Below are positions 56,348 through 64,000 of a DNA stretch of 64,000 nucleotides, in pieces. The translations under genes were made by a program, and so were the position numbers. Within the stretch, counting starts at the first letter, position 1. Every line of letters begins with the position of its first letter. The stretch is from Aureimonas pseudogalii (GTDB lineage Bacteria; Pseudomonadota; Alphaproteobacteria; Rhizobiales; Rhizobiaceae), in contig NZ_JACIEK010000010.1 in assembly GCF_014196835.1 (NCBI RefSeq), positions 113,802 through 177,801 on the forward strand, written 5' to 3'. The notes below the pieces were generated by a model. That model was given only the letters and a program-made list of their open reading frames with translations, was not told the origin of the DNA and ran no database searches.

Positions 56348-57636
56348 GGCCGGGCCTCCGTCGTCTCGCCGTTCGAATAGCGCTCGGCCACCTCGCGGCG
56401 CGAGATCTTGCCGTTGGCCTGGCGCGGAAGGACGGCGACCTGCACGGCCTCGCCGGGCACCTGATGGCCCGCCAGCCAACGGCGGCACCACTCCTGCAGG
56501 TCGCGCGGCGGCACCGGAGCCTCGGCGCTGAAGAGAAGCGTCACCCGCTCGCCGGCGAAGGCGTCGGGCCGCGCGAAGGCCACGGCATCGGTGACGCCGG
56601 GCATCGCCATCACGACGTCTTCCACTTCGCGCGGATAGACGTTGAGGCCGGAGACGTTGATCGTGTCGTCCATGCGCGACAGGAAGACCAGCATGCCGTC
56701 GGGGTCGAGATAGCCGAGATCGGCGGTGCGGACCGTGCCGGCCTCGCCCTCCACCACGATCTCCGCCGGCTCCTCGGCGCTCGCGCCGGCACGCACGACG
56801 TGATGCGGCAGCGGGCGGCCGATCGCGTCGGTTTGGCGCAAGTCCGGGTTGACCGCGATGCAGCCGGCTTCCGAGCAGCCGTACTGCTGGAAGAGATGCT
56901 CGACGCGCGCGCGGATCGCCGCGAACCAAGGACCGGGCAGGAGCGTGCCGGAGGTCATCGCCGCATGGATGCGCTCGCCCTCGGGCAGAAGGCGCGCCAG
57001 CGTGTGCAGCATGGCGGGCGAGGTGTAGAGGAGCGGGCGCTCGATCTCGGCGAGCCGGCGCAGCAGGTATCGCGGATTGGTGGGATCGACCACCACCGGC
57101 GCCCGGCCGCGGCGCAGCCCCGCGAAGACCCCGCAGATCAGGCCGTAGGAATGGGTGATCGGGCAGGCGACGACGGGCGTCATCGTGTCCGGCTCGGGGA
57201 AGGCCGCGACGTAACTCTCGATCTCGCGCTCCACCGCACTCCAGCGCCGCGCGATGCATTTGGGCTCGCCCGTGGTGCCCGAACTCATCTGCAGGAGTTC
57301 GCCCTCGCCGGGCACGGGAGGCGCGGCGCCCTCGACCGGTTCGCCTTCGGTCGTGTCGAGGAACAGGCGGTGGCAGCCGGCGCGCTCGGCGAGGCGGCGC
57401 GCGCCCTCGTCCGGCAGCGCCGGATGGATCGGCAGCAGCGTCGCGCCGAGTCGGCGCGCCGCGAGGATGAAGGCGAGGCTCTCGGTGGTGTCTCGGAAAC
57501 GCGCGGCGACGCGCTCGCCGCTGCCGCCGGCAAGGCGGGCTTCCTGGCTGACCCGAAGAACGGCCGCGTCCATCTCGTCGGCCGAAAGCGTGCGTGCGTC
57601 GATCTCGATCATGGGGGCTCCGGAAGGCAGGGTCAT
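56344..57636 (-). CDS. asbC: 3,4-dihydroxybenzoate-AMP ligase (petrobactin biosynthesis AsbC)
   Basis: A 430-residue adenylate-forming enzyme: SSGTTGEPK (118-126), YGCSEAG, TADLGYLDPDG and the C-terminal catalytic lysine K410 in ANGKISRRE. It activates 3,4-dihydroxybenzoate and loads the carrier domain encoded next (established for AsbC). The ATG at 57636 overlaps the asbB stop; an internal ATG at 57612 is possible. It is shorter than typical acyl-CoA synthetases, as AsbC is. Confidence 0.9.
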   Translation of the reverse strand: MTLPSGAPMIEIDARTLSADEMDAAVLRVSQEARLAGGSGERVAARFRDTTESLAFILAARRLGATLLPIHPALPDEGARRLAERAGCHRLFLDTTEGEPVEGAAPPVPGEGELLQMSSGTTGEPKCIARRWSAVEREIESYVAAFPEPDTMTPVVACPITHSYGLICGVFAGLRRGRAPVVVDPTNPRYLLRRLAEIERPLLYTSPAMLHTLARLLPEGERIHAAMTSGTLLPGPWFAAIRARVEHLFQQYGCSEAGCIAVNPDLRQTDAIGRPLPHHVVRAGASAEEPAEIVVEGEAGTVRTADLGYLDPDGMLVFLSRMDDTINVSGLNVYPREVEDVVMAMPGVTDAVAFARPDAFAGERVTLLFSAEAPVPPRDLQEWCRRWLAGHQVPGEAVQVAVLPRQANGKISRREVAERYSNGETTEARP

Positions 57637-59333
57637 GGGCAGAGTGGGTTGGGCACGAGGAGGCCGCCCGCCGTGCCCGGCAGGCCGAGCTTGCGCGACA
57701 GGAGCGGCTCGACCTTGAGGGTCGGCGCGTCCAGCCCGAGCCGGGCCAGCCGATCCTCCAGCCCGTGCTCGCGGGCATGGCGGCGAAGGCGGGCGCCGAG
57801 CCCGTGCCAGAAGCCCGCCTCGTCCAGTCCGTAGGCGAGGCGCAGGGCGTGCGTGACCTCGCAGAGGTTGAAGACGAAGAGGCTGTCGGTCACGAGTTCG
57901 GCGAGGACGGCCGGCGAGCGCATCGCGTGGAACCGGTCGTCCACCGGGCCGGCATGGGCGGGGTCGATCGCGCCGAAATCCGGCACCCCGGCGGGATCGG
58001 CCACGAAATCCACGCCGTATTCGGCGCTCTCGTGGAAGTCGCGCAGGATCACCCGCTCCGGCCAGCCGCCGCGATGCACGAGGATCATGTTCTGCCCGTG
58101 CGCCTCCAGCGCGATGCCGTGGGCGACGAGGAGATGCCAGACCGGCAGCACCGCGACCTCGACGAGGCGATCGAGCCAGGCGTCGAGGCCATGGCGCGCG
58201 ATCCAGGGCGCGGCGAAGGGCGCGCCGTCGGGCTCCACCGCCGTCAGCGCGTTGAAGGGCACGGCGGCCTCGCCGGGCGCCAGCCGGGGGCTCTCGCGCC
58301 AGATCGCCGCGAGCTCGCCCCGCAGCGGTCCGTCGCGGTCGGCGAGCACGGCGGCATATTCCGGCAGGAGATCCAGCCGGTAGCGCCCGCGCAGCAGTGG
58401 ATCGCCCGCGACGACCGCCGCCAGCCAGCGCGAGAGGGCCGGCGCGGTCAGCACGAAATGGGGATCGAGCGTGCGCAGGCTCGACGTGCTGACGACGTGG
58501 AGCGCGAGCTTGACGCTGGCGGCCGCGGGATCGTCGCAATCGTGCAGCGTGCGCAGCGACTGGCTGGCGCGGTAGCACGCGCCGGCAGGGCCGAGCGCGA
58601 CGGCGCGCCCGTCGGCGAGCCAGAGCGCCAGCGGGCTGCTCTGGAGGTAGTGCCACTGCCAGGGATGGACGGGCAGCAACGCATGGGTCTCCGGCGAATG
58701 GCCGGCCTCGCGAAGGCGCGCATTCAGCACGTCCAGCGCATCGCCGAGTTCGCGCCGTCCGACGTCGGCGTCCGCCTCGGGGAGCGCGAGGGCGACCGCG
58801 TCGCGCCGGATCGCCAGCCATTCCAGGCGGAACGGCCGGGCCGCCTCGGGCCCGTAGAGCCGGTGGTCATCCAAGGTGAAGCCGGTGCGCGCCTTGAAGC
58901 AGGGGTGATAGGGGTGGCCCTCGTCCAGCGCCGCGTCGAGCGCGGCGAAGGGCAGGGCGCGGCGCTCGGATGCGGCGACGTTCGCCGCGTTCCAGCGGCA
59001 GAGCTCGACCGTCTGCCGCAGTTCCGCCCCAAGCTGCGCCAGGCGTTCCGGCGTGGCTGGAATCGCGTCGACGAGCGCCGCGAGATCGGCGGCCCGCCAT
59101 CGCCCGTCCGTCCCCGCCGTCTCGATCGTCGCGGGTTCGAGGCGTGGGCGCGCGAAGGGGCCGATCGTGCCGGTGGCACGGAAGCACCGAGCGCCGAGCC
59201 GCCATCGCAGCCGGCCGGGCGCGCCAGCATCGGGCGCGTCGCGATGCGCGATGCCCTCGAACAGGAGAGCTTCGCTGAGCTGGCGCAGGACGCGCTCTTC
59301 CGGCTGCCCGCTGATCTCAAGAGGCAGCGGCAC
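57633..59333 (-). CDS. asbB: NRPS-independent siderophore synthetase (AsbB, IucA/IucC family)
   Basis: About 566 residues of the IucA/IucC family with blocks LLPVHPWQWHYLQSS, STSSLRTLDPHF and VAHGIALEAHGQNMILVH, followed by the FhuF-like C-terminal domain. It condenses a polyamine intermediate with citrate in petrobactin assembly (established for AsbB). The start is uncertain: the frame is open to an ATG at 59414 deep inside asbA, and the GTG at 59333, overlapping asbA by 17 bases, gives a normal N-terminus. The stop overlaps the asbC start. Confidence 0.9.
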   Translation of the reverse strand: MPLPLEISGQPEERVLRQLSEALLFEGIAHRDAPDAGAPGRLRWRLGARCFRATGTIGPFARPRLEPATIETAGTDGRWRAADLAALVDAIPATPERLAQLGAELRQTVELCRWNAANVAASERRALPFAALDAALDEGHPYHPCFKARTGFTLDDHRLYGPEAARPFRLEWLAIRRDAVALALPEADADVGRRELGDALDVLNARLREAGHSPETHALLPVHPWQWHYLQSSPLALWLADGRAVALGPAGACYRASQSLRTLHDCDDPAAASVKLALHVVSTSSLRTLDPHFVLTAPALSRWLAAVVAGDPLLRGRYRLDLLPEYAAVLADRDGPLRGELAAIWRESPRLAPGEAAVPFNALTAVEPDGAPFAAPWIARHGLDAWLDRLVEVAVLPVWHLLVAHGIALEAHGQNMILVHRGGWPERVILRDFHESAEYGVDFVADPAGVPDFGAIDPAHAGPVDDRFHAMRSPAVLAELVTDSLFVFNLCEVTHALRLAYGLDEAGFWHGLGARLRRHAREHGLEDRLARLGLDAPTLKVEPLLSRKLGLPGTAGGLLVPNPLCP

Positions 59334-61101
59334 GGGGCGTCTCGTGGCGGCCCGAGGCGAAGGGCGCCAGCGGGTTCGGCATGTCGATGTAGAGGCCGGC
59401 CTCCGCGCCCGCATCCAGCTCGTCGCGGCCGGCGAGGCGGATGCGCAGGTTCGCCTTCGTGCAGAGCGTGGCGCCGTCGAGGACCGAGCGGGCGAAGGCG
59501 CGTCCCGTGCCGGTCATGCGCCGCGCCATCGCCTCCAGCCGGGCGGCGAGGTCGGCGACGAGCACGGCCTCGCCGATCACCCCGTCATGGCCCATGCGGG
59601 CGACCACGGAGAAGATCTGGTTCACCACGAGATAGTAGGCGAGGCGCCGTCGGATCTCGCCGTCCTCGAAATAAAGCGAGGGGATGGACGCGGTTTCCGG
59701 GGCATGGCGCAGGAGTGCGGGCCGGAACGCCTCGGACAGGTAGAAGCCCTGGTTGTCGCGGTAGAAGCTGCGCCGCGGCCAGCCGGCCGCGACGTCGAGA
59801 AGGGCGTTCTGCTGGTGCGCCTCGAGCGCGATGCCGTGCGCCTCGTAGAGCGCGACGACGGGCTCCAGCATGCAGTCGAGATAGCGGGCGAACCAGCGGC
59901 GCGCCGTGCCGGCGAGATCGCCGCCACTGGGCGCGAGCCCGCGGAGCAGCGCTTCGAGCCGCGAGGGGCGGCCGGGAAGCGCCTCGGCGGTGAGGGCGGC
60001 GAGCGTGGCGATCCCTCGTTCCGCCCCGCCGCGGAACGGGTTCTCGCGGAACACCGTCTCGAAGCCGCTCTCCGCGCGCCCCTCGCAGCGCAGCGCCAGA
60101 TAGGCGGGATCGGCGAGGATGCGGAAGTCGGGATGGCGCTCCGCGAAGCCCGAGCGCGCGATCAGCCTTGCCATGGCGACCCCGGCCTCGAGTTCGGCGA
60201 AGCGGTTGACGCGCAGCGAGTTGGTGAGGGTGACCGGCAGCGAGAACTTCGCCATCCACGGGCCGTCTTCCGCGTAGACCGTGCGCAAGGAGGAGGTGGC
60301 GGTGAAGCGGCGGCCGAAGGCGCCGAGCGGGCGCACGTGCCCGGCCCGCACCATCGCCTCGACATGGGGCTCCAGCATCAGCGCCTCGGCCTGCAACGGG
60401 TGCATCGGCACGGCGATCTCGTGGGCTTCGAGCGCCAGCGCGGCGCGATCGACCCCGAGGAGGTCGAGCGCGATCGCCGGGGCGGGGCGGGCGGCGACCG
60501 AGCCCTGGCGCACCCGCGCCGCATCCACCGCGAAGACCGCAAGCTGGAAGGTTCCGGCCTCCTCGGGTCCGTAGGCGCGCGCCTGCCAGGCTGTCAGTCC
60601 CTGCCGGCTCTTGGGGGTGGGATGCAGCCAGTGACCGAAGACGAGCGAGCGTTCGGCCCCGATGAAGCTCGTGTCGTCGCTCGGCGCAGCGCTCGCGAGT
60701 TCCAGTTGGCGCGCGGTCTCGCGATAGCTGTCGAGAACGCGGCCGAGGAGCTCGAGCTCGCGTGCGCGGACTGTCTCGTCCGCGCCGGTCTCGACGCTCG
60801 CGTAGGCCTCGCGGAGAAGCACCGCGACCGCGTCCATCGGCGCCGCAGGCCGCCAGCGGGGCTCGTGCAGGTGGCGGGTCCAGATCGCCCCGAAGCGCTG
60901 CGCGCCGCAGAGCGACGGGGATGCGATCTCGGCGCGGATGGCGGCGCGCTGCGCACGCAGGCTCCATTCCACGCAGCGCGCCGGCGGCCCGTCCGACACG
61001 GCGTGATGCACCCGGATGCCCGCATCGATCTCCCGCAGGTATCCGTTCGCGAAGCTGGCGAACGCGGCGGCCTCGGCAAGGCTCTGTGGTGACGGCTGCA
61101 T
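59317..61101 (-). CDS. asbA: NRPS-independent siderophore synthetase (AsbA, IucA/IucC family)
   Basis: A 594-residue IucA/IucC-family synthetase with VPMHPLQAEALMLEP, TATSSLRTVYAEDG and EAHGIALEAHQQNALLDV, then a FhuF-like C-terminal domain. In petrobactin biosynthesis AsbA joins spermidine to citrate (established). The first gene of the operon; the ATG at 61101 lies 51 bases after the iron operator, whereas a GTG at 61164 would sit inside the operator. It differs clearly from asbB, so the two are not a recent duplication. Confidence 0.92.
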   Translation of the reverse strand: MQPSPQSLAEAAAFASFANGYLREIDAGIRVHHAVSDGPPARCVEWSLRAQRAAIRAEIASPSLCGAQRFGAIWTRHLHEPRWRPAAPMDAVAVLLREAYASVETGADETVRARELELLGRVLDSYRETARQLELASAAPSDDTSFIGAERSLVFGHWLHPTPKSRQGLTAWQARAYGPEEAGTFQLAVFAVDAARVRQGSVAARPAPAIALDLLGVDRAALALEAHEIAVPMHPLQAEALMLEPHVEAMVRAGHVRPLGAFGRRFTATSSLRTVYAEDGPWMAKFSLPVTLTNSLRVNRFAELEAGVAMARLIARSGFAERHPDFRILADPAYLALRCEGRAESGFETVFRENPFRGGAERGIATLAALTAEALPGRPSRLEALLRGLAPSGGDLAGTARRWFARYLDCMLEPVVALYEAHGIALEAHQQNALLDVAAGWPRRSFYRDNQGFYLSEAFRPALLRHAPETASIPSLYFEDGEIRRRLAYYLVVNQIFSVVARMGHDGVIGEAVLVADLAARLEAMARRMTGTGRAFARSVLDGATLCTKANLRIRLAGRDELDAGAEAGLYIDMPNPLAPFASGRHETPRAAAS

Positions 61102-61152
61102 GCGACGGAACCCAACCCGAACCCCGAAACGGCGGTCCACGACGATGAAAGC

Positions 61153-61167
61153 TGATAAACGCACTCA
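61153..61167 (-). promoter_or_regulatory. Iron-responsive operator of the asb operon (TGA-N9-TCA, RirA-type)
   Basis: Read toward asbA the site is TGAGTGCGTTTATCA, a TGA-N9-TCA motif. It matches the receptor-gene site at 12 of 15 bases, with only the three central-left bases differing, and has the same orientation toward its gene. It is 51 bases before the asbA start, so a bound repressor would block the promoter. RirA control is inferred from the motif. Confidence 0.65.
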
Positions 61168-61331
61168 ACTTTAACCGCAACCGGCAATCCCGCGGTCACG
61201 CGATTGCGACTGGAACCGCGGTCGCGACGCGCCGACCCTCTCGGACTGGGTCGGACGCCTTATCGAGCAACGGCCGCCGTGCCGATCGCGGCAGTGAGCA
61301 TGCGATCGAGCCTCGTCCGCTCAGGCGTCTT

Positions 61332-62030
61332 TCATGCGTTGGCGCGGGTGCAAGGGTGCTCCGGGCTCGCGCGCCACTCCTTCACCATCTGCCGCCGGTT
61401 CCGGCGGTACCGCTCCTCCAGCACGTCCGCACGAACGACGTGATCGCTTCGGAAGACGACGTAAGCGCCGCTCGTCTCGCACCAGGCGGCGACGCTGCGA
61501 TCGGCCTCGGCGAGGCCGAGCATGATCGGCCAGACGACCCGCTCCGAGACGGCGTCGCCCTCGCGATAGGCGATCTTCATCTTGCGCTGTTCGCGCAGGG
61601 CCCGGCGACATTGCTCCATGTCCAGGCCTTCGGCGGATCGTCTCGTGCCGTTGCCGACGTAGAAGCTGCTGTCGTCGAGCGCCGAGCGCATCTCCGGCGC
61701 GAGCACGCCGTCGATCTTGGCCAGCGCGTTGCGGATGGCATGGGCGAGGGCGGCATCCGGCTGGCGCGCGACCCATTGTGCGCCCACCACGAGGGCATGC
61801 AGCTCTTCTTCGGTGAACGAGAGGGGCGGCAGCAGGAAACCGGGTCGCAGAACGTAGCCGACGCCCGCCTGCGCGTCGATGTCGGCACCCATCGCCTGCA
61901 GGAGGGCGATGTCGCGGCGGATGGTGCGCAGCGACACGTCGGCCTCGGCCGCCAGGACGGCGCCCGAGACGACCCCGCGATGTCGCCGCAGGTTCTGCAG
62001 AAGGTCGAAGAGGCGGTGGCTGCGGGACAT
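61332..62030 (-). CDS. WYL-domain transcriptional regulator (YafY-like)
   Basis: A 232-residue regulator with an N-terminal helix-turn-helix (about 1-60; LLQNLRRHRGVVSGAVLAAE, SLRTIRRDIALLQ) and a C-terminal WYL-type domain (about 135-225; KMKIAYREGDAVSERVVWPI). It is three bases downstream of the oxidoreductase gene on the same strand, so the two form an operon and the regulator may be autoregulatory. The ligand is unknown. Confidence 0.92.
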   Translation of the reverse strand: MSRSHRLFDLLQNLRRHRGVVSGAVLAAEADVSLRTIRRDIALLQAMGADIDAQAGVGYVLRPGFLLPPLSFTEEELHALVVGAQWVARQPDAALAHAIRNALAKIDGVLAPEMRSALDDSSFYVGNGTRRSAEGLDMEQCRRALREQRKMKIAYREGDAVSERVVWPIMLGLAEADRSVAAWCETSGAYVVFRSDHVVRADVLEERYRRNRRQMVKEWRASPEHPCTRANA

Positions 62031-62033
62031 CGG

Positions 62034-62966
62034 CTATCCGATCGCGACGACGGCCTTGCCGCGCAGCTTTCTCCCTTTTTCGAGATCGCCGATCAAGGCG
62101 ATGGCCTGCGTCAGCGGAACGATCTCGGCGATGGGAAGGCGGAACGTCCCCTCGGCTGCCGCCGTGGCGAGCGCGTCCAGCAGGTCGGCACGCGGCGTCG
62201 CGACGATCGGCTTCATCCGGCGGTCGAACAGCGCGCGTACGAACCGCGCCGGCGTCGGGTCCACGGTGGTGAAGGTGCCGCCCTTGCGAAGCATGGCGAG
62301 GCCGACCGCCGTCGGGATCGTCGCAGCCGCGTCGAACACGACGTCGAAGGCGCCGCGGAACTTCGCGGGATCGGTGACCCGGTAGTCGCTGACCTCGTGC
62401 ATCCCGAGCGAGCGGGCCCGCTCCATCGCCTCCGCCCCGCAGCTGCCGGACACGCGGGCGCCGCGCGAGATCGCGATCCGCACGGCCGCCTCGCCCACCG
62501 CGCCGCCGCAGCCGTTGACGAAGACATGCTGGCCGGCTGCCAGCCGGGCCTTGTCGACGAGGCCGTTCCAGGCGGTGACGCCGGGCGTGGCGAGGCAGGC
62601 TGCATCCTCGAAGGACACGCCGTCCGGCTTCCGGACGAGTGCGACCTCTCTAGCGATCGCCACTTCGCCGAGCGCGCCGGCCTGCTTGAACCTCGCCATC
62701 CCGAACACCGCGTCGCCGACCGCGAAGCGCGTCACGCCGGCGCCGACCGCGACGACCGTCCCCGAGAGGTCCATGCCCATGGCACGCGGAAAGGAACGTC
62801 CCGTCACGATCTTCATCGCGCCGGCGCGCATCTTCCAGTCGATCGGGTTGATCGCGGCGAATCGGACGGCGACGGAAACCTCGCCCTTCCCCGGCGTTTC
62901 GGGCACGAACGCCTCCAGCCGCATGACCTCGGGTCCGCCATAGGCGTGATATTGAATGCGCTTCAT
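62034..62966 (-). CDS. NADP-dependent oxidoreductase (MDR/quinone oxidoreductase type)
   Basis: A 310-residue zinc-free medium-chain reductase. The catalytic-domain block AINPIDWKMRAG, GMDLSGTVVAVGAGV and the nucleotide-binding VFVNGCGGAVGEAAVR are typical of QOR/YhdH-like enzymes. No zinc ligands are seen. It probably reduces quinones or enones; the substrate is not inferable. It is followed closely by a WYL regulator. Confidence 0.92.
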   Translation of the reverse strand: MKRIQYHAYGGPEVMRLEAFVPETPGKGEVSVAVRFAAINPIDWKMRAGAMKIVTGRSFPRAMGMDLSGTVVAVGAGVTRFAVGDAVFGMARFKQAGALGEVAIAREVALVRKPDGVSFEDAACLATPGVTAWNGLVDKARLAAGQHVFVNGCGGAVGEAAVRIAISRGARVSGSCGAEAMERARSLGMHEVSDYRVTDPAKFRGAFDVVFDAAATIPTAVGLAMLRKGGTFTTVDPTPARFVRALFDRRMKPIVATPRADLLDALATAAAEGTFRLPIAEIVPLTQAIALIGDLEKGRKLRGKAVVAIG

Positions 62967-63605
62967 CTCGGGCTCTTTTCGAAGAGGGGCGAGGGGACCT
63001 TAGATCCCAGTGGTGCCAATTTCTGTCACCATGGGTCTGGCCTCCCGACCGATGGTGCGGGCCCGCCTCGCTGGGGCGCGCCCGCTTCATTCGGCAGCGT
63101 CGCTCGCCGAACGGACACGATCAGCCAACAATCTTTCGACTGCGTGTCGTTCTTCCTGCACTTCGTCTTTTGGTTGCAATGAGTCCGCAGGATGCCAACG
63201 GTAGACGGCCGGTCTCCATGCGGCCTCCGGCGCTCCCATCTTATTCTAGCCAAGCAATCCTGATTGAACGCTGCAATTGGCGACCACGGTGCCAAGGGTC
63301 CAGATATTCGTTCGACATCGACGGTAAGGTTACCGACGGTTAGGATGGGTAGGCCAGCAAATCGTACGTCCAAAAATCTCGAATTCGGTCTTAGTGAGAT
63401 GGATGCCATCGTCTGCTGGCTGGTGATCGAGGTGTGAACCATCATCGCCGTCCGAGATGGATGCTTTCTGATCTCTTTGTTTGTGAATCGATAAGTCTTA
63501 CATGCTACAAAGCACTCGTCAGATTTGTTTCGGCGATGGTGGTCATGCATTGCGCCGAAGGTGGGAAGTTGGTCTTGACCGAAGAAGCGCGAAGAGCCGT
63601 CTAAG
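62967..63605. other. Gene-poor, AT-richer stretch of about 640 bases
   Basis: From about 63240 to 63560 the sequence is markedly AT-richer than the rest of the window and lacks the third-position G/C pattern of local genes. It holds the promoter of the oxidoreductase operon on the left. Open frames exist on both strands, but none shows conserved motifs or a good ribosome-binding site. It could be the trace of a decayed gene or insertion; nothing more can be supported. Confidence 0.55.
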
Positions 63606-64000
63606 ATGACACTCGCTACGGAAATCCGAGCCGCTCCGCAGGCACAAGGCTACTTTGCCCACCGCATCGAAGGCGCGCGACAGATCGAGCAGTTGAACGA
63701 AGCCGAAGGTCTGGCGATCCGGCTCGAGGCGATGGCCGGGCGCATGGAGATCGCCGGCGCCAAGAAGGAGCTTCTTTGCCTGTGGCACACCCGGGCGAAC
63801 GAGGGCTTCCGAACCGTCCCGAAGTTCGAGGCGGACCTCGTCAGCATCCGCTTCATCACGCAAGGGTGCCTGCTTCGGCGCAACCCCCGCGAGACGTTCA
63901 TCGGACAGCCCAGCCGCGCCATTCTGGTGGGGTTCGGCGAAATGCGCGAGGAACAGGCGTCGAGGGCGTTCGAGTCTCTCGGCGGCACGATCAGCCGCGA
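63606..64000 (+). CDS. Unrecognised protein, 5' part (truncated by window end)
   Basis: An open frame of 131 codons from ATG at 63606 runs off the right edge. It has the local G/C-rich third-position pattern, starting MTLATEIRAAPQAQGYFAHR, with HTRANEGFRTVPKFEADL and QGCLLRRNPRETFIGQP further on. Charge and length are compatible with the ligand-binding N-terminal part of an AraC-type regulator, but I do not recognise it. No signal peptide or membrane segment is seen. The ribosome-binding site is weak. Confidence 0.5.
   Translation, partial: MTLATEIRAAPQAQGYFAHRIEGARQIEQLNEAEGLAIRLEAMAGRMEIAGAKKELLCLWHTRANEGFRTVPKFEADLVSIRFITQGCLLRRNPRETFIGQPSRAILVGFGEMREEQASRAFESLGGTISR

Noticed and set aside
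61232..61254. Stem CCGACCC/GGGTCGG as terminator of the WYL operon
   Set aside because: Only seven base pairs and no T-run on the minus strand; too weak in such GC-rich sequence.
63536..63604. Short 22-codon open frame ending just before the last gene
   Set aside because: No ribosome-binding site, no conservation evidence and it lies in AT-richer sequence; it could be a leader peptide but nothing supports it.

Overview
The window is uniformly GC-rich, densely packed, and has the gene families of an alphaproteobacterium of the Hyphomicrobiales (Rhizobiales) type. Reasons include five ABC importers in 64 kb, many single-copy regulators beside catabolic genes, a spore-photoproduct-lyase-like radical SAM gene in a non-sporeformer, and RirA-like TGA-N9-TCA iron operators. 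I cannot fix the genus. No rRNA, tRNA, insertion sequence, prophage or CRISPR array was seen. It reads as a chromosomal or chromid accessory region made of substrate-specific catabolic cassettes.

Left part (1-14 kb). A Dpp-type peptide ABC importer (1-4215, first permease truncated by the window edge) is interleaved with a COG3964-type amidohydrolase and followed by a RidA-like protein, an IclR regulator and a SelA-fold PLP enzyme. Together they look like uptake, deacylation and PLP-dependent deamination of an acylated amino compound. A MocR-type regulator sits divergent to a DMT exporter, and an ArsR-type regulator sits divergent to an old-yellow-enzyme reductase.

Glycoamino acid cassette (10.9-17.9 kb). 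A ROK sugar kinase, a GlmS-like SIS isomerase/deaminase and a LacI regulator face a polar amino acid ABC importer whose operon also encodes a glycosylasparaginase. The set fits import and breakdown of GlcNAc-asparagine or a similar glycosylated amino acid.

Sugar-acid cassette (18.3-31 kb). An FCD-type GntR regulator, a second Dpp-like importer (large binding protein, two permeases, fused double ATPase), a D-mannonate dehydratase and a galactonate-dehydratase-like enzyme are followed by a MalFG-type sugar importer with no ATPase gene.

Middle (31-47.4 kb). A stand-alone YcaO protein is divergent from a spore-photoproduct-lyase-family radical SAM protein. Then come an unknown exported protein, a chemoreceptor, a LysR regulator divergent from a PaoABC-type periplasmic aldehyde oxidoreductase, a WrbA-like flavoprotein, a diguanylate cyclase, an OmpW-like porin and a glycerophosphodiester phosphodiesterase.

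Right part (47.7-61.2 kb). A complete petrobactin-type siderophore system: a TonB-dependent receptor converges on one long minus-strand operon, asbA-asbB-asbC-asbDE(fused)-asbF-DUF2218-binding protein-two permeases-ATPase. The receptor gene and the operon carry near-identical TGAGT-N3-TTTATCA operators in the same orientation. The end of the window has a WYL regulator with an MDR-type oxidoreductase, a 640-base gene-poor stretch, and the 5' part of an unrecognised gene.
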